Shown here piece after piece: positions 15,086 through 23,925 of a stretch of 64,000 nucleotides of DNA (position 1 is its first letter; the number at the start of each line of letters is the position of its first letter). The translations under genes and the position numbers were made by a program. Under the pieces are notes generated by a model. That model searched no databases, had not been told where the DNA came from, and saw only the letters and a program-made list of their open reading frames with translations. Source of the DNA: Acutalibacter muris (lineage in GTDB: Bacteria > Bacillota > Clostridia > Oscillospirales > Acutalibacteraceae); the NCBI RefSeq assembly GCF_002201475.1, contig NZ_CP021422.1, positions 3,472,001 to 3,536,000 of the forward strand, in the 5' to 3' direction.

Positions 15086-17875
15086 CTATATCAGACCCTC
15101 CAGCCAGCAAAGGAGCTTCTGGCCCCGGGGTAACTGCCGCCTAAGCTTCTCTTTCAGCCTCTCACTATCCCCTATAAGCTCAGAAAGCTCCTCCCCGCTG
15201 AGCATATGGGCCGAGAATCTGGCCTTCTCCGCCAGCTCCCTCCACCTCTCCGGCGGGGCCTCCCGCACCCCGCAGAAGGTCTCCTTCTCATACAGCTTCA
15301 AGAGGTAGGCATAGGCCCTGAGCCCCGCCGCGTTCTTGTCTCTCTGCCCCAGGTCCCGCTCACGTCTCTTTATCCGCAGTATTCTCTGGAGCATAAGCGC
15401 CCCCATGAATGCCGCCGCCCCCAACAGGCTCCACAGCACCGCCCAGAGCGCGCCGCTCTCCTTTTTGCTGGTCCCGGCCCCGGGACCCTGGGTTCCCGGG
15501 CTGGGAGCCGGAGAGACTCCCGCCCTGGGTGTGGGCGACGCCAACTGCTCATCAATAAGCGGGTTATCCCTGGGCGGCATAGTGGGCCGCTCGGTCTCGG
15601 GCCGCGGGGTGGGGAGCTCATACTCCTCTATGTTCTCCGGCAGGACAGCGTCAAAGAACGCCGCCGGGTTGTCCGGGGCCGCCGGGGTCACCTCCACCGG
15701 CATCCACCCGGTCCCCCCGCAGTACACCTCTACCCAGGCGTGGGCGTTGTAGTCCGGCACGTCCACCCAGCCGTTGCTCCCTGACGGCACCACGTACCCT
15801 TCGGCGTACCTGGCCGGGTACCCCGCCGCCCGCAGCAGCAGCACCGCCGCCGTGGCGAAGTGCACGCAGTACCCTTCGTGGGATTCCCCCAAAAAGAACT
15901 CCACAAAGTCCCGGTCCTCCGGCGGCTGCTCCGGGTCAAGGGTATAGGTGAAATATTCCCTGAACGCTTGGGCTATTCCGGCGGCGTAATGCTCCACTCC
16001 GTCCACATAGCGGAAATCCCCCGCCCTGTTATGTCCCAACGGGTCCAGGTCATAGGCCTCCTGGAAGTCCGCAAGGAAGTCCTTCAGCTCCTCGGGCACC
16101 TCAAGATAGTGCTCATAAACGAACTTATTGTACTCCTCCACGTTCTCCAGGAGCTCCTGCTGCTTTGGGTCCAGGCTCTCCCAGATCTCATAGAACCTGG
16201 GCATCTCCCACAGGTCTGCGGGCCAGCCCTCTCCGCCTATGCTCGCCTGGCTGTTTATGCTGTTGAACAAGTCCGGGATATCGCTGCCCACCGGCTTGTT
16301 CTGAAAAGACATCTGTGAGGAACCATATAGCCAGGTTATGCTTTCGCCGTACTTGTCCGTGATCACGTTCCCATATAGCGCCGAGCCCAGGTCGCTGATG
16401 TTTTCTATCCCATAGTTCCTATAGGCCAGATGGGAAATCACCCGGCTGAAATAGTTGAACCCATAGGCCCTGGAGTCCCCCTCCAGCTCATACCCCCTGG
16501 TGCCGTTTATCAAGCTCTGCGACCTCATATAGCCGTCGTCCACCGGCTCTATGCCGTACTCCGAGAGCTCCTCCCCGCCGCTTATAAGGCTTGCGGGGAT
16601 ATACACGCACCGGGGGTTGGCCCCCAGGTTCTGCACGCTCAGGTGGTACCAGTTCTGCTTGTCCCGCCCTGGGGCGAACATCTCCCGCTTGTACCTTGCC
16701 AGCTGGTTCTGGGCGCAGAGCTCCAGCTTAGAGAGCTCCTCTCGGCCCTCATTGTCCAGCCGCTCCCAGCTGTGGCCGGTATAGACCGAGCCCACAAAGC
16801 TCTTCAGGTACTCCTTATAGAGGTTGGCGGGTGTGACGCCCAGGTTGTCCCGGGGGGCCTCATACCAGGTGTCTCCGTTCCCGTTGGTACGCTCAAAGTC
16901 CACCGAATACTCCGGGTATGCCTCCCAGTCGAACTTCACCCGCAGCATGGTCTCGCCGGTATAATCCCGGCGGCCCATGGTACGAAACTGCACCGATTTG
17001 TTGCTGTTTCCCTGGCCGCCCCTTATATACTGGGAGGAGCCTATCCCCTCCCGCACCGCCGTGCGCAGATTCTCGGCAAGCTGGGGCCTTTTATAGGTGT
17101 CCGGCGGCGCGTACATATACACCAGCCCCATACAGAGCCCCACCCCCAAAAGCAGCAGCAGCGCCGTGGGCCTTGCCACCGCCACCCCGGAGGCCTTATA
17201 CCCCTTCTTGCGGAAACGCCCCACAACGCCCTCGTTTCCCGTAAGGGACGGGGCCAGCAGCAGAAGCATACACCAGAACATCAGAAGCGCGGCAAAGGCC
17301 CAGCCCGCCGGCAGTATGGAAAAGCTCATGGGCAGAAGCAGCAGCGCGCCGGTCAGCCCGAAGGGGGCCCTGTTGTTCCTGCTCCTGACCCACATCCGGG
17401 CCATGGACCAGAAGAAGGGGAGGAGCAGCGCCATGATAAAGCTTGTGCACTCGCCTGTAATATCCACTTGGGCGGCGCCCACGGAATATGGCAGGCGCAG
17501 GGTTGGCAGGTCATAGTTCAGCTTGGCCCCATAGCAGTCCAGCATAAAGTTCACCGTGCGCACCGCCCCGTGGGCCGCCGCGTCAAAGCGGAAGATCACC
17601 ATCAGCAGCCACGCCGCCCACCCCGGCAGCGATACCCGCCACCCGCGCTTGCGGCTATCCGTCTGCCGCCACACGGAGAAGGCTATGCAGACAAGGCCCA
17701 TGACCACCAGCCATGGGGTGTATACCGGCACCCGAAAGGCCGTGATAAAGCACCCCCAGCCTCCAAGGCCCCCAAGGACCATAAGCGCCCCATAGAATAC
17801 CGCCCGGCCAAGAGCTCCGTTCTCCTTCAGCAAAAGCCTTGGCTGGTCCAGCGTAAGGCCTGTATCTCTGTCCAT
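15086..17875 (-). CDS. Membrane transglutaminase-like protein (TgpA type)
   Basis: A 929-residue protein. The N-terminal 230 residues hold several membrane segments. A large extracellular region follows, with a transglutaminase core at about residues 660-750: catalytic Cys in GYCVHFATAA, His in YNAHAWVEV, then GWMPVEVTP. A Pro/Thr-rich linker leads to one more membrane segment (about 820-840) and a cytoplasmic tail. This is the TgpA/DUF3488 layout. It forms an operon with the DUF58 and MoxR genes, a widespread set thought to assemble or process envelope proteins. Target proteins are unknown. Confidence 0.9.
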   Translation of the reverse strand: MDRDTGLTLDQPRLLLKENGALGRAVFYGALMVLGGLGGWGCFITAFRVPVYTPWLVVMGLVCIAFSVWRQTDSRKRGWRVSLPGWAAWLLMVIFRFDAAAHGAVRTVNFMLDCYGAKLNYDLPTLRLPYSVGAAQVDITGECTSFIMALLLPFFWSMARMWVRSRNNRAPFGLTGALLLLPMSFSILPAGWAFAALLMFWCMLLLLAPSLTGNEGVVGRFRKKGYKASGVAVARPTALLLLLGVGLCMGLVYMYAPPDTYKRPQLAENLRTAVREGIGSSQYIRGGQGNSNKSVQFRTMGRRDYTGETMLRVKFDWEAYPEYSVDFERTNGNGDTWYEAPRDNLGVTPANLYKEYLKSFVGSVYTGHSWERLDNEGREELSKLELCAQNQLARYKREMFAPGRDKQNWYHLSVQNLGANPRCVYIPASLISGGEELSEYGIEPVDDGYMRSQSLINGTRGYELEGDSRAYGFNYFSRVISHLAYRNYGIENISDLGSALYGNVITDKYGESITWLYGSSQMSFQNKPVGSDIPDLFNSINSQASIGGEGWPADLWEMPRFYEIWESLDPKQQELLENVEEYNKFVYEHYLEVPEELKDFLADFQEAYDLDPLGHNRAGDFRYVDGVEHYAAGIAQAFREYFTYTLDPEQPPEDRDFVEFFLGESHEGYCVHFATAAVLLLRAAGYPARYAEGYVVPSGSNGWVDVPDYNAHAWVEVYCGGTGWMPVEVTPAAPDNPAAFFDAVLPENIEEYELPTPRPETERPTMPPRDNPLIDEQLASPTPRAGVSPAPSPGTQGPGAGTSKKESGALWAVLWSLLGAAAFMGALMLQRILRIKRRERDLGQRDKNAAGLRAYAYLLKLYEKETFCGVREAPPERWRELAEKARFSAHMLSGEELSELIGDSERLKEKLRRQLPRGQKLLCWLEGLI

Positions 17876-17891
17876 CAGCGGTCCCCCCTTT

Positions 17892-19040
17892 TTACAGCAT
17901 AAGCCCTTCCAGGTCCCCCGCCAGCGACCCGGGACGCACCTGCGCCCAGCAGGAATCCGGCGGCAGGCCCTTCCCTGTTTCCAGGGGCCGGGTGTGTATC
18001 ACCGTCAGCCGGGCCGAGGGATACTCCCGGCCTATCATCTCCAGTGCGGCCGGGGCCGGCTCAGGACAGATGTAAGCTATCCGGGCAATATCCTGTGGCG
18101 CTCCCAGGGGCGTCCCCGCCGGGAAGGGCCCCTTGTCCCCATGGCAGAGCACCGCCTCCACGGCCATATTCCCCGCCTCCGGGCTGTCCACCTCAATAAA
18201 CGTCAACTGTCGGCCCCTGGGGAAGCCCACCACATACTCCGCCCAGCAAAGGCAGTGGCTCAAGGTGGCAAGGGCATCCATAAGCAGGTCCGCCTCCTGG
18301 CTGTCCCCATATAAGTCCATAAGCAGCAGGGCCCGCTGGGCCATGGGCAGGCTGCCCTCCCGCACCAAAAGCCCTCCGGACTTCTGGGAGAGCTTCCAGT
18401 CCACCCGGTTAAGCCTGTCCCCGGGCCTATAGCCCCTAAGGCCGAAAAACTCCGTGGGGTCCCCGCCTGGTCTTGTGGGGGAATAGCGGTCGCTTTCCGC
18501 GTCCGGGGCCTGGCGGGGGCCCATGCCCACAAGAGTCTCATAGACGTTGGGCTGCACGATGACCTGGCACGCGCTCCCCGCCTTCAGCCGCACCGGTAGA
18601 CAAAAAAGGCCCAGCAGGTCATAGGCCCGGGCCTTAGAGAGCCGGCAGATTATCCGCCCGCAGGTATGGGAAACAAGCCGCTGCTCCACCGCCTGGGGCC
18701 TGCGCCCCGGCGAGAGCTCCAGGGTCTCCCGCCGAGCCTCGCCGGTAAAGGTGTTCTCAATACTCAGCCGTACCCGAACCCGCCCGGACGGCAGGAACCA
18801 GCGGCTCCGGGCGGACACCTGCAGCGGCAGCGCGGCGGATTTGGCGGTCCTGGCCGCGCCGTTCCCCACCTCCACCGTGGCCCTGGCGGTAAGCATCCCC
18901 GGCAGGGACAGCGCCAGGGACAGCCAGGGCACCGTCAGGGACAGCAGGAATACATACCAGGAGTAGTAGCCGTTAAAGCAGATAAGGAAGGCTGTGGTGC
19001 AGAGCAGTATGAACAGATACAATAGCCGGTTTCTGAGCAT
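17892..19040 (-). CDS. DUF58 domain protein
   Basis: A 382-residue protein with two N-terminal membrane segments (LLYLFILLCTTAFLICF and a second at about 27-45) and a cytoplasmic DUF58 domain. The family signature RPGDRLNRVDWK is near residue 235. The start at 19040 is used because upstream sequence in this frame only mirrors the MoxR gene and lacks hydrophobic character. It lies 13 bp after moxR. DUF58 proteins work with MoxR ATPases; their exact job is not established. Confidence 0.88.
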   Translation of the reverse strand: MLRNRLLYLFILLCTTAFLICFNGYYSWYVFLLSLTVPWLSLALSLPGMLTARATVEVGNGAARTAKSAALPLQVSARSRWFLPSGRVRVRLSIENTFTGEARRETLELSPGRRPQAVEQRLVSHTCGRIICRLSKARAYDLLGLFCLPVRLKAGSACQVIVQPNVYETLVGMGPRQAPDAESDRYSPTRPGGDPTEFFGLRGYRPGDRLNRVDWKLSQKSGGLLVREGSLPMAQRALLLMDLYGDSQEADLLMDALATLSHCLCWAEYVVGFPRGRQLTFIEVDSPEAGNMAVEAVLCHGDKGPFPAGTPLGAPQDIARIAYICPEPAPAALEMIGREYPSARLTVIHTRPLETGKGLPPDSCWAQVRPGSLAGDLEGLML

Positions 19041-19053
19041 AGGCGGCCCCCGG

Positions 19054-19992
19054 TCAGCGCAGAAGCTTTGGCGCCGGCACTGCGGAGAGCACGCCCTCCA
19101 GCACCGAAGGGGCGTCGCTGCCGGAGAGCCTTGCCTGGGGCTCCAGCGCCACTCTATGGGCCATAACGTCCTGGAACAGCAGGTGTATGTCCGCAGGCAC
19201 CACATAGTCCCTTCCGCCCATCCAGGCCGAGGCCCGGCATATCCGAACAAGGGCTTGTCCCGCCCGGGGGCTGGCCCCCAGGCGCAAAGCCGGGTCCTCC
19301 CTGGTGGCGGTGCACAGGTCGGCCACATATTTATACAAATCGTCGGCCACGTGGACCCTGGCGGCCTCTCCCCGCATGGCCGTAACCTCCTCAAGACTGG
19401 CGGCTGCCCGGACGCTCTCAAGGGGGCGCTTGTCCTCGGTCTGCCTGAGAATGCCTATCTCCTGCTCAGCGGTGGGATAGCCGATGGAGAGCCTTATCAT
19501 AAAGCGGTCCAGCTGGCTCTCCGGCAAGGGCTGGGTGCCCGCTGTACCAAGGGGGTTCTGGGTGGCAATAACCGTATACGGGCGCGGCAGTCTGCGGCTC
19601 ACCCCGTCCACGGTGACCTGACCCTCCTCCATGGCCTCCAAAAGGGCGCTCTGGGTCTTGGCGCTGGTGCGGTTTATCTCGTCGGCCAGGAACAGATGGC
19701 ACATAATGGCTCCGGGCCTATACTCCAGCTTCCCGCTCTCCCTTCCCAGCACCGAGTAGCCCACCACGTCGCTGGGCATGGTCTCTGGGGTAAACTGTAC
19801 CCGGGAAAAGCTCATGCTCATGGCCCTGGAAAAAGCCAGGGCCATAGTGGTCTTGCCCACGCCTGGGTTGTCCTCCAAAAGGATATGCCCTCCCGCGATA
19901 ATGGCCATCAGGGTCTTGCACACCACAGTGTCCTTGCCGATTATGGTCTTGCGCACCTCGTTTATTATACCTAACGCCTTTGGCTGCGTCAT
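19054..19992 (-). CDS. MoxR family AAA+ ATPase
   Basis: A 312-residue AAA+ ATPase. Walker A is NPGVGKTTMA, Walker B FLADEINR, followed by sensor motif TQNPLG and an arginine-finger region (QLDRFMIRLS). MoxR ATPases are chaperones that help mature other complexes. It heads the moxR-DUF58-transglutaminase operon. The ATG at 19992 is preferred (AAAGGCGGGAAAG upstream); ATGs 13 and 15 codons earlier lack a ribosome binding site. The exact start is uncertain. Confidence 0.9.
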   Translation of the reverse strand: MTQPKALGIINEVRKTIIGKDTVVCKTLMAIIAGGHILLEDNPGVGKTTMALAFSRAMSMSFSRVQFTPETMPSDVVGYSVLGRESGKLEYRPGAIMCHLFLADEINRTSAKTQSALLEAMEEGQVTVDGVSRRLPRPYTVIATQNPLGTAGTQPLPESQLDRFMIRLSIGYPTAEQEIGILRQTEDKRPLESVRAAASLEEVTAMRGEAARVHVADDLYKYVADLCTATREDPALRLGASPRAGQALVRICRASAWMGGRDYVVPADIHLLFQDVMAHRVALEPQARLSGSDAPSVLEGVLSAVPAPKLLR

Positions 19993-20086
19993 AGGAGCTT
20001 TCCCGCCTTTCCCGATATTCTTTACCCCCATTAACAAAAATAGGGAAGTTTACACTTCTCTACTTTTTCCCGAGCTATTCATAAAT

Positions 20087-20162
20087 TGGAGCGGACGACG
20101 AGGCTCGAACTCGCTACCTCCACCTTGGCAAGGTGGCGCTCTACCAGATGAGCTACGCCCGC
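20087..20162 (-). tRNA. tRNA-Gly(GCC)
   Basis: Full cloverleaf on the minus strand: acceptor GCGGGCG/CGTCCGC, anticodon loop CTTGCCA, T loop TTCGAGC, and encoded CCA (20087-20089). Confidence 0.96.
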
Positions 20163-20175
20163 GCTTATGTCACTT

Positions 20176-20204
20176 ATTATACACCCTTTCCCGGGATTTG
20201 TCAA
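20176..20204 (-). promoter_or_regulatory. Consensus promoter of tRNA-Gly
   Basis: TTGACA (20199-20204), a 17-bp spacer and TATAAT (20176-20181) on the minus strand, 14 bp before the tRNA 5' end. The 150 bp between it and the cold-shock terminator shows nothing else. Confidence 0.88.
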
Positions 20205-20334
20205 CAGAGAAATAAAAAGCAGGAAAAAAAACTTACAGCCCCCTCTGTGGGTATGGGGGGAGTTCTTCAGCGCTCATTTCTCTGTCCTCCAGTGAGCTCC
20301 AAACCGGTCGCAAACTCCAAAGGGAAACGCAAAA

Positions 20335-20361
20335 GCCGGGCCCCCAATAAGGAGACCCGGC
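20335..20361 (-). terminator. Terminator of the cold-shock gene
   Basis: GCCGGG/CCCGGC stem with TTTT after it on the minus strand, 18 bp beyond the cold-shock gene stop. Confidence 0.7.
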
Positions 20362-20379
20362 CTTTTTACGCTTCTAAGC

Positions 20380-20589
20380 TTACAGCTTTATAACGTTAAC
20401 AGCGCGCAGCTTCTCGCTGTTCTTGGGATCGGGCTCGGTCTCAAAAGTAACCTTCTGGCCCTCCTCCAGGGTCTTGAAGCCCTCGGCCTGGATGGCGGAG
20501 AAATGCACGAAGACGTCCTCGCCGCCCTCGTCGTTGGAAATGAAGCCATAACCCTTCTCTGCGTTGAACCACTTGACTGTACCGTTCAT
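20380..20589 (-). CDS. Cold-shock domain protein
   Basis: A 69-residue CspA-family protein. RNP1 KGYGFIS and RNP2 VFVHFSAI are both present, with a single OB-fold domain of usual size. It binds single-stranded RNA and DNA and acts as an RNA chaperone. The ATG at 20589 has GGAGGTG 6 nt upstream; an ATG five codons earlier does not. Its promoter at 20788-20816 implies a leader of about 190 nt, as is usual for cold-shock mRNAs. Confidence 0.96.
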   Translation of the reverse strand: MNGTVKWFNAEKGYGFISNDEGGEDVFVHFSAIQAEGFKTLEEGQKVTFETEPDPKNSEKLRAVNVIKL

Positions 20590-20787
20590 TTTTGGCACCT
20601 CCATAGAAATGTTTCGTAATCCGACTGCTTCACGAACACCCGGCTCAGAAACCGATAGTTAACCGAGCTTGCAAGGTCAACTATTGTCCCCCTGGCTAAG
20701 AAGAACTCACAGCTTGTGTAAATCATCAGACGCCCAATGACCTACAGAAACTGTGAGTACATTTTCGTGCTATCAGAATACAGTCAA

Positions 20788-20816
20788 AGTATACCACGGC
20801 GCGCAAGGTTTGTCAA
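20788..20816 (-). promoter_or_regulatory. Promoter of the cold-shock gene
   Basis: TTGACA (20811-20816), a 17-bp spacer and TATACT (20788-20793) on the minus strand. The long leader to the cold-shock start (about 190 nt) has no ORF and probably carries mRNA regulation. Confidence 0.85.
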
Positions 20817-20832
20817 GGGGATTTGAAATTTT

Positions 20833-21450
20833 TTACTTATCCTCCAGCTTTGGGACCCTGGCAAAGACCTCCATCACCGGCTCGCGCATCCAGAGCCCCG
20901 GGGTTATGCGCACCGAATACCCGAACCCGCCGTCACAGAGCCAGTCCTGGGGCGCCGCTTTCGGCAGACCGAAGGCGGCGAGTATGGAGGTCATCACCCC
21001 CGCGTGGGTCACCAGCACCGCCGGTGTAACGCCCCTTGCCATCATGTTCTGCACCAGCAGCTGGAAGCCCCTGCATATCCGCTGGAAAAACACCTGTCCG
21101 CTCTCGCCGTTCGGCGGGGCCCCCTGGCCCATAAGCCACTCCGGGAACCCCGGCTCGTCTTTCAGCTCCTCCGCCGTCTTATTCTCCCAGTCCCCGAAGT
21201 CGCACTCCGCCAGGTCCAGCACCACCTCAGGCTGGGCCTGCGGGTACAGAATTTTCAGCGTGTCCACGCAGGACACCGCAGGGCTCGCACAGTAGAGCTC
21301 TCCCTGGGGATACTTATACTCCCGCTTAAACTCCGCCAGCTCCGCCACCGCCCCCATGGGCAGCGGCGACTGGGCCCGGCCCACATACCGGCCCTCCAGA
21401 GCGCCCTGGGACGGCATGGCACGCAGAAGGTGTATCACGTATGACTTCAT
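20833..21450 (-). CDS. Histidine phosphatase-like protein lacking the RHG motif
   Basis: A 205-residue phosphoglycerate mutase/histidine phosphatase superfamily member. The N-terminal strand reads IHLLRAMPS where the family has RHG, so the phospho-accepting His is replaced by Ala. The rest looks intact: EGRYVG, the acidic motif LAECDFGDWE and the second catalytic His in LVTHAGVM. It is therefore either inactive as a phosphatase or has altered chemistry. AAAGGAG precedes the ATG. No operon partner. Confidence 0.82.
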   Translation of the reverse strand: MKSYVIHLLRAMPSQGALEGRYVGRAQSPLPMGAVAELAEFKREYKYPQGELYCASPAVSCVDTLKILYPQAQPEVVLDLAECDFGDWENKTAEELKDEPGFPEWLMGQGAPPNGESGQVFFQRICRGFQLLVQNMMARGVTPAVLVTHAGVMTSILAAFGLPKAAPQDWLCDGGFGYSVRITPGLWMREPVMEVFARVPKLEDK

Positions 21451-21536
21451 GAGGTCAGCTCCTTTCTTTTGGGTATTATACTTTATTTGGCAGGATTTTG
21501 CAAGCTGCGGGAGCGGGAAATGATTTGCAAACGCTC

Positions 21537-21565
21537 TTGAACTTTGTCGTTCCTTCTGGTACTAT
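21537..21565 (+). promoter_or_regulatory. Promoter of the small hydrophobic protein gene
   Basis: TTGAAC (21537-21542), a 17-bp spacer and TACTAT (21560-21565) about 110 bp before the small ORF. The leader can fold into several hairpins, including CCCGC/GCGGG just before the ribosome binding site. Confidence 0.65.
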
Positions 21566-21674
21566 ATATACGGAGTCCGCCGCGCGGTGGACGGTTGGCC
21601 CTTTACAGAGGGTCTGAAACCTCTGATTACATAGAAACCCGCAAGCGGGAATCTGGTATAAGGGGGATTAGCTT

Positions 21675-21830
21675 ATGAGCGTTCCAATAGGCGATGTCTT
21701 GGGGATAATGACTACGTTGATAGTAGGCTTCATCAACATCATAGTCCTTCTCCTGATGGCCTTGATAGACGCAAAAAAAGTAACCGCCCCCGGCAAGGTT
21801 CGGTTACTTTTTTGCAAGACAAAATTCTAA
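21675..21830 (+). CDS. 51-aa hydrophobic peptide, candidate type I toxin
   Basis: The ORF encodes a 51-residue peptide with one membrane segment (about residues 9-31, Leu/Ile/Val-rich) and a Lys-rich C-terminus. Its last 20 codons contain a perfect terminator hairpin (21774-21813), a feature of Gram-positive type I toxins such as TxpA and Fst. A consensus promoter (21881-21909) fires from the opposite strand into this 3' end. GGGGGATTA is the only ribosome binding site seen. It loosely resembles holin-like toxins. Toxicity is inferred from architecture, not from a recognised family. Confidence 0.6.
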   Translation: MSVPIGDVLGIMTTLIVGFINIIVLLLMALIDAKKVTAPGKVRLLFCKTKF

Positions 21831-21874
21831 TCTAGCCTGGGCCAGCCGTTCACCGGCGGGCTCCTCTTTTTTCT
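21773..21874 (-). ncRNA. Candidate antisense RNA antitoxin
   Basis: The promoter at 21881-21909 would start a transcript near 21874 that ends at the symmetric terminator at 21774-21813. The predicted RNA of about 100 nt would be complementary to the 3' end of the toxin mRNA. No ORF with a ribosome binding site is seen in it. Ends are estimated. Confidence 0.55.
21774..21813. terminator. Symmetric terminator shared by toxin mRNA and antisense RNA
   Basis: A 13-bp perfect stem (AAAAAAGTAACCG/CGGTTACTTTTTT) works on both strands because A and T runs flank both sides. It lies inside the small ORF. Confidence 0.85.
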
Positions 21875-21880
21875 GTCTCT

Positions 21881-21909
21881 ATTATACCCCCTTCGGGGCC
21901 CATTGTCAA
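21881..21909 (-). promoter_or_regulatory. Perfect consensus promoter of the antisense RNA
   Basis: TTGACA (21904-21909), exactly 17 bp, TATAAT (21881-21886) on the minus strand. It lies downstream of the MATE gene stop, so it does not serve that gene; the only target is the region antisense to the small hydrophobic ORF. Confidence 0.85.
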
Positions 21910-21920
21910 GCCCTCCGGGC

Positions 21921-23327
21921 TCAGTCCTCCATGGCCTTCTCGGTAATGGCCTTCTTCTTCCACTTGCCCCTCAAATAGGCGATGGTGGTCAGCACCGCGC
22001 CCACTACCCAGGATATCAGCAGCGAGAGGAACAGCGGGGTGGGCTCGCCGGAGCCCATTGCGCCGCCCTCGGGCCGGGTGAGGAACTCAAGGCCGTAGGC
22101 CACGGGCACCCGAACAATAACGGTGGTGATAAAGGAGATCCACATGGGAGTCATGGTGTCGCCCGCGCCGCGCATTACGCCGGAAAGTATCTGGGTGACG
22201 CTCATGGCTATGTATCCCACCGCCAGGGTGTTCAGCATCTGCTGGCCCAGCCTGATAACCTCCGGGGTATCGGTGAACATGAGCATAAGGTACTTGCCGA
22301 ACAGCAGTATCAGCCCCACCAGCACCACCGACACGGACACGCCCATAATAAGCCCGGATTTCGCGCCCTTCTCGGTGCGGTCCAGCCGCCCCGCCCCCAT
22401 ATTCTGGCCAGTGTATGTAGTCATGGCCGAGCCGAAGGTGAAGTTGGGCATCATGGCAAAGCCGTCCACGCGCATTACAACGGTGTTGGCCGCCAGCACC
22501 GCCGTGCCGAAGGAGTTTGTAAGGTTCTGCACCACTATCATGGCAAGGGAGAAGATGGCCTGCGTAAGGCCGCTCGGGAGCCCCAGCTTGCACAGGCGCT
22601 TTACAAACGAGACCTTTGGCCAGAGGGTCCTAAGGGTCACGGTGAAATGCTCCCTCATCTTCAGAAGCCGCACCATGCACAGCACCCCAGAGATGAACTG
22701 TGACACTATAGTGGCCCAGGCCGCCCCGGCCACGCCCATCTTAAAGCCCGCCACGAACCAGATATCAAGGCCTATGTTCAGTATGCAGGCCGTCAAAAGG
22801 AACACCAGGGGCATGATGGAATCCCCAAGGCCCCTGAGCACTCCTGAGATGACGTTATAAAAGGCGCTGCCGATAAAGCCCAGGAACAGTATAAGCATAT
22901 AGTCGCAGGCCATGTCAAAGATATCCTTCGGGGTGTCCAGCATGGACATCACGGGCCTTGTGATTATCGGACCCAGTATCATCACAAAAATCGTGCACAC
23001 CAGGGTGGCGGTGATGGTGGTGCCGATGGTCTGTGAAAGGGAGTCCCGCTCCTTGGCCCCGAAATACTGGGACGCCATGACACTCGCGCCCACGGAAACG
23101 CCCATAAACAGCACCAGCAGAAGGTTTATAACCGGCCCGCTGGCCCCGATTGCCGCAAGGGCGCTGTCGCCCACATAGTTGCCCACTACGATGGAGTCCA
23201 CCGTGCTGTAAAGCTGCTGGGCCATATTGCCGATAAGCAGCGGCACCGAAAAGCGCACCAGGTTTCTTGTGGGGCTGCCCACCGTCATGTCCTGGGCCTG
23301 GAACAGCGAGGAGAGCCTTCCTGCCAT
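21921..23327 (-). CDS. MATE family efflux transporter
   Basis: A 468-residue transporter with 12 membrane segments and two MatE domains (about residues 20-180 and 245-405). Markers are VPLLIGNMAQQLYSTVDSIVVG in the first segment pair and the repeat QNMGAGRLDR in the second half. It exports cationic drugs or metabolites using Na+ or H+ gradients; the substrate is not predictable. AAGGAAGGA precedes the ATG. Confidence 0.92.
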   Translation of the reverse strand: MAGRLSSLFQAQDMTVGSPTRNLVRFSVPLLIGNMAQQLYSTVDSIVVGNYVGDSALAAIGASGPVINLLLVLFMGVSVGASVMASQYFGAKERDSLSQTIGTTITATLVCTIFVMILGPIITRPVMSMLDTPKDIFDMACDYMLILFLGFIGSAFYNVISGVLRGLGDSIMPLVFLLTACILNIGLDIWFVAGFKMGVAGAAWATIVSQFISGVLCMVRLLKMREHFTVTLRTLWPKVSFVKRLCKLGLPSGLTQAIFSLAMIVVQNLTNSFGTAVLAANTVVMRVDGFAMMPNFTFGSAMTTYTGQNMGAGRLDRTEKGAKSGLIMGVSVSVVLVGLILLFGKYLMLMFTDTPEVIRLGQQMLNTLAVGYIAMSVTQILSGVMRGAGDTMTPMWISFITTVIVRVPVAYGLEFLTRPEGGAMGSGEPTPLFLSLLISWVVGAVLTTIAYLRGKWKKKAITEKAMED

Positions 23328-23432
23328 AAATTATCCTTCCTTCCCTTATCTCATTATTAGCTTATTATATCATAGAATCCTGTAAAAAGCTCTACCGCGT
23401 ATTCGACAAAGTTAGCCTCCGAACAATCCGGT

Positions 23433-23855
23433 CTATCTAGTTATAGTACACAAAAGCAATTCGTTCGGTTGAACAACCTTTATACATTCATAGTGTATAC
23501 TCCCTCTGCACATCGCAGGGCTCCTTCTCCATATGCCCCGGGTCCGGCTCCAGAGCCTCAGCACAGCATACTGTTCCCTTGAGCCTATGAGCCCTCCGTT
23601 GACGCTTGCGAAGCCCTTGAGAGTGTCCCCGTCAAAGGCCCCCCAGACCGCGCCGCCCCTTTGCAGCACACCCTCCAGCTGCCGGAGCACCCGCTCATGG
23701 TCCCCGCTGTCCCAGTCGTCCACAAAGGCGATATCCTTCACCACCCACCGGCCACCCTCCCTGCGCCAGCACTTTGTGACCTCCTGGCGGCGGGAGAAGC
23801 CCGAAAAGAGCTCTGCGTTCAGCCTTTCCATGCTGATTTTTTTATACTCTATCAT
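23433..23855 (-). pseudogene. Truncated GNAT acetyltransferase
   Basis: The first 95 or so residues (ERLNAELFSGFSRRQEV, CWRREGGRWVVKDIAFVDDW, GAFDGDTLKGFASV) match the N-terminal half of a roughly 250-residue GNAT subfamily. After QYAVL the sequence loses the acetyl-CoA loop (RGxGxG) and reads as unrelated, Arg/Trp-rich residues to a stop. It is probably frameshifted and 3'-truncated. The start at 23855 follows GGGGGTG. It sits 70 bp after the purine permease gene. Confidence 0.6.
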
Positions 23856-23925
23856 GCGCTTCACCCCCAAAAAGTAAAGCGGGAGGCCTCCCCGGCCCCC
23901 CGCTGGTTTTAACTGAAACAGACCC

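Noticed and set aside
16430..17902. A 490-codon plus-strand frame opposite the transglutaminase gene
   Set aside because: It mirrors the GC-rich codon pattern of the real gene, has no ribosome binding site and is rich in Pro, Arg and His as expected for a shadow frame.
19041..19421. N-terminal extension of the DUF58 frame
   Set aside because: The added 127 residues are antisense to moxR and have no domain; the start at 19040 gives a normal membrane-anchored DUF58 protein.
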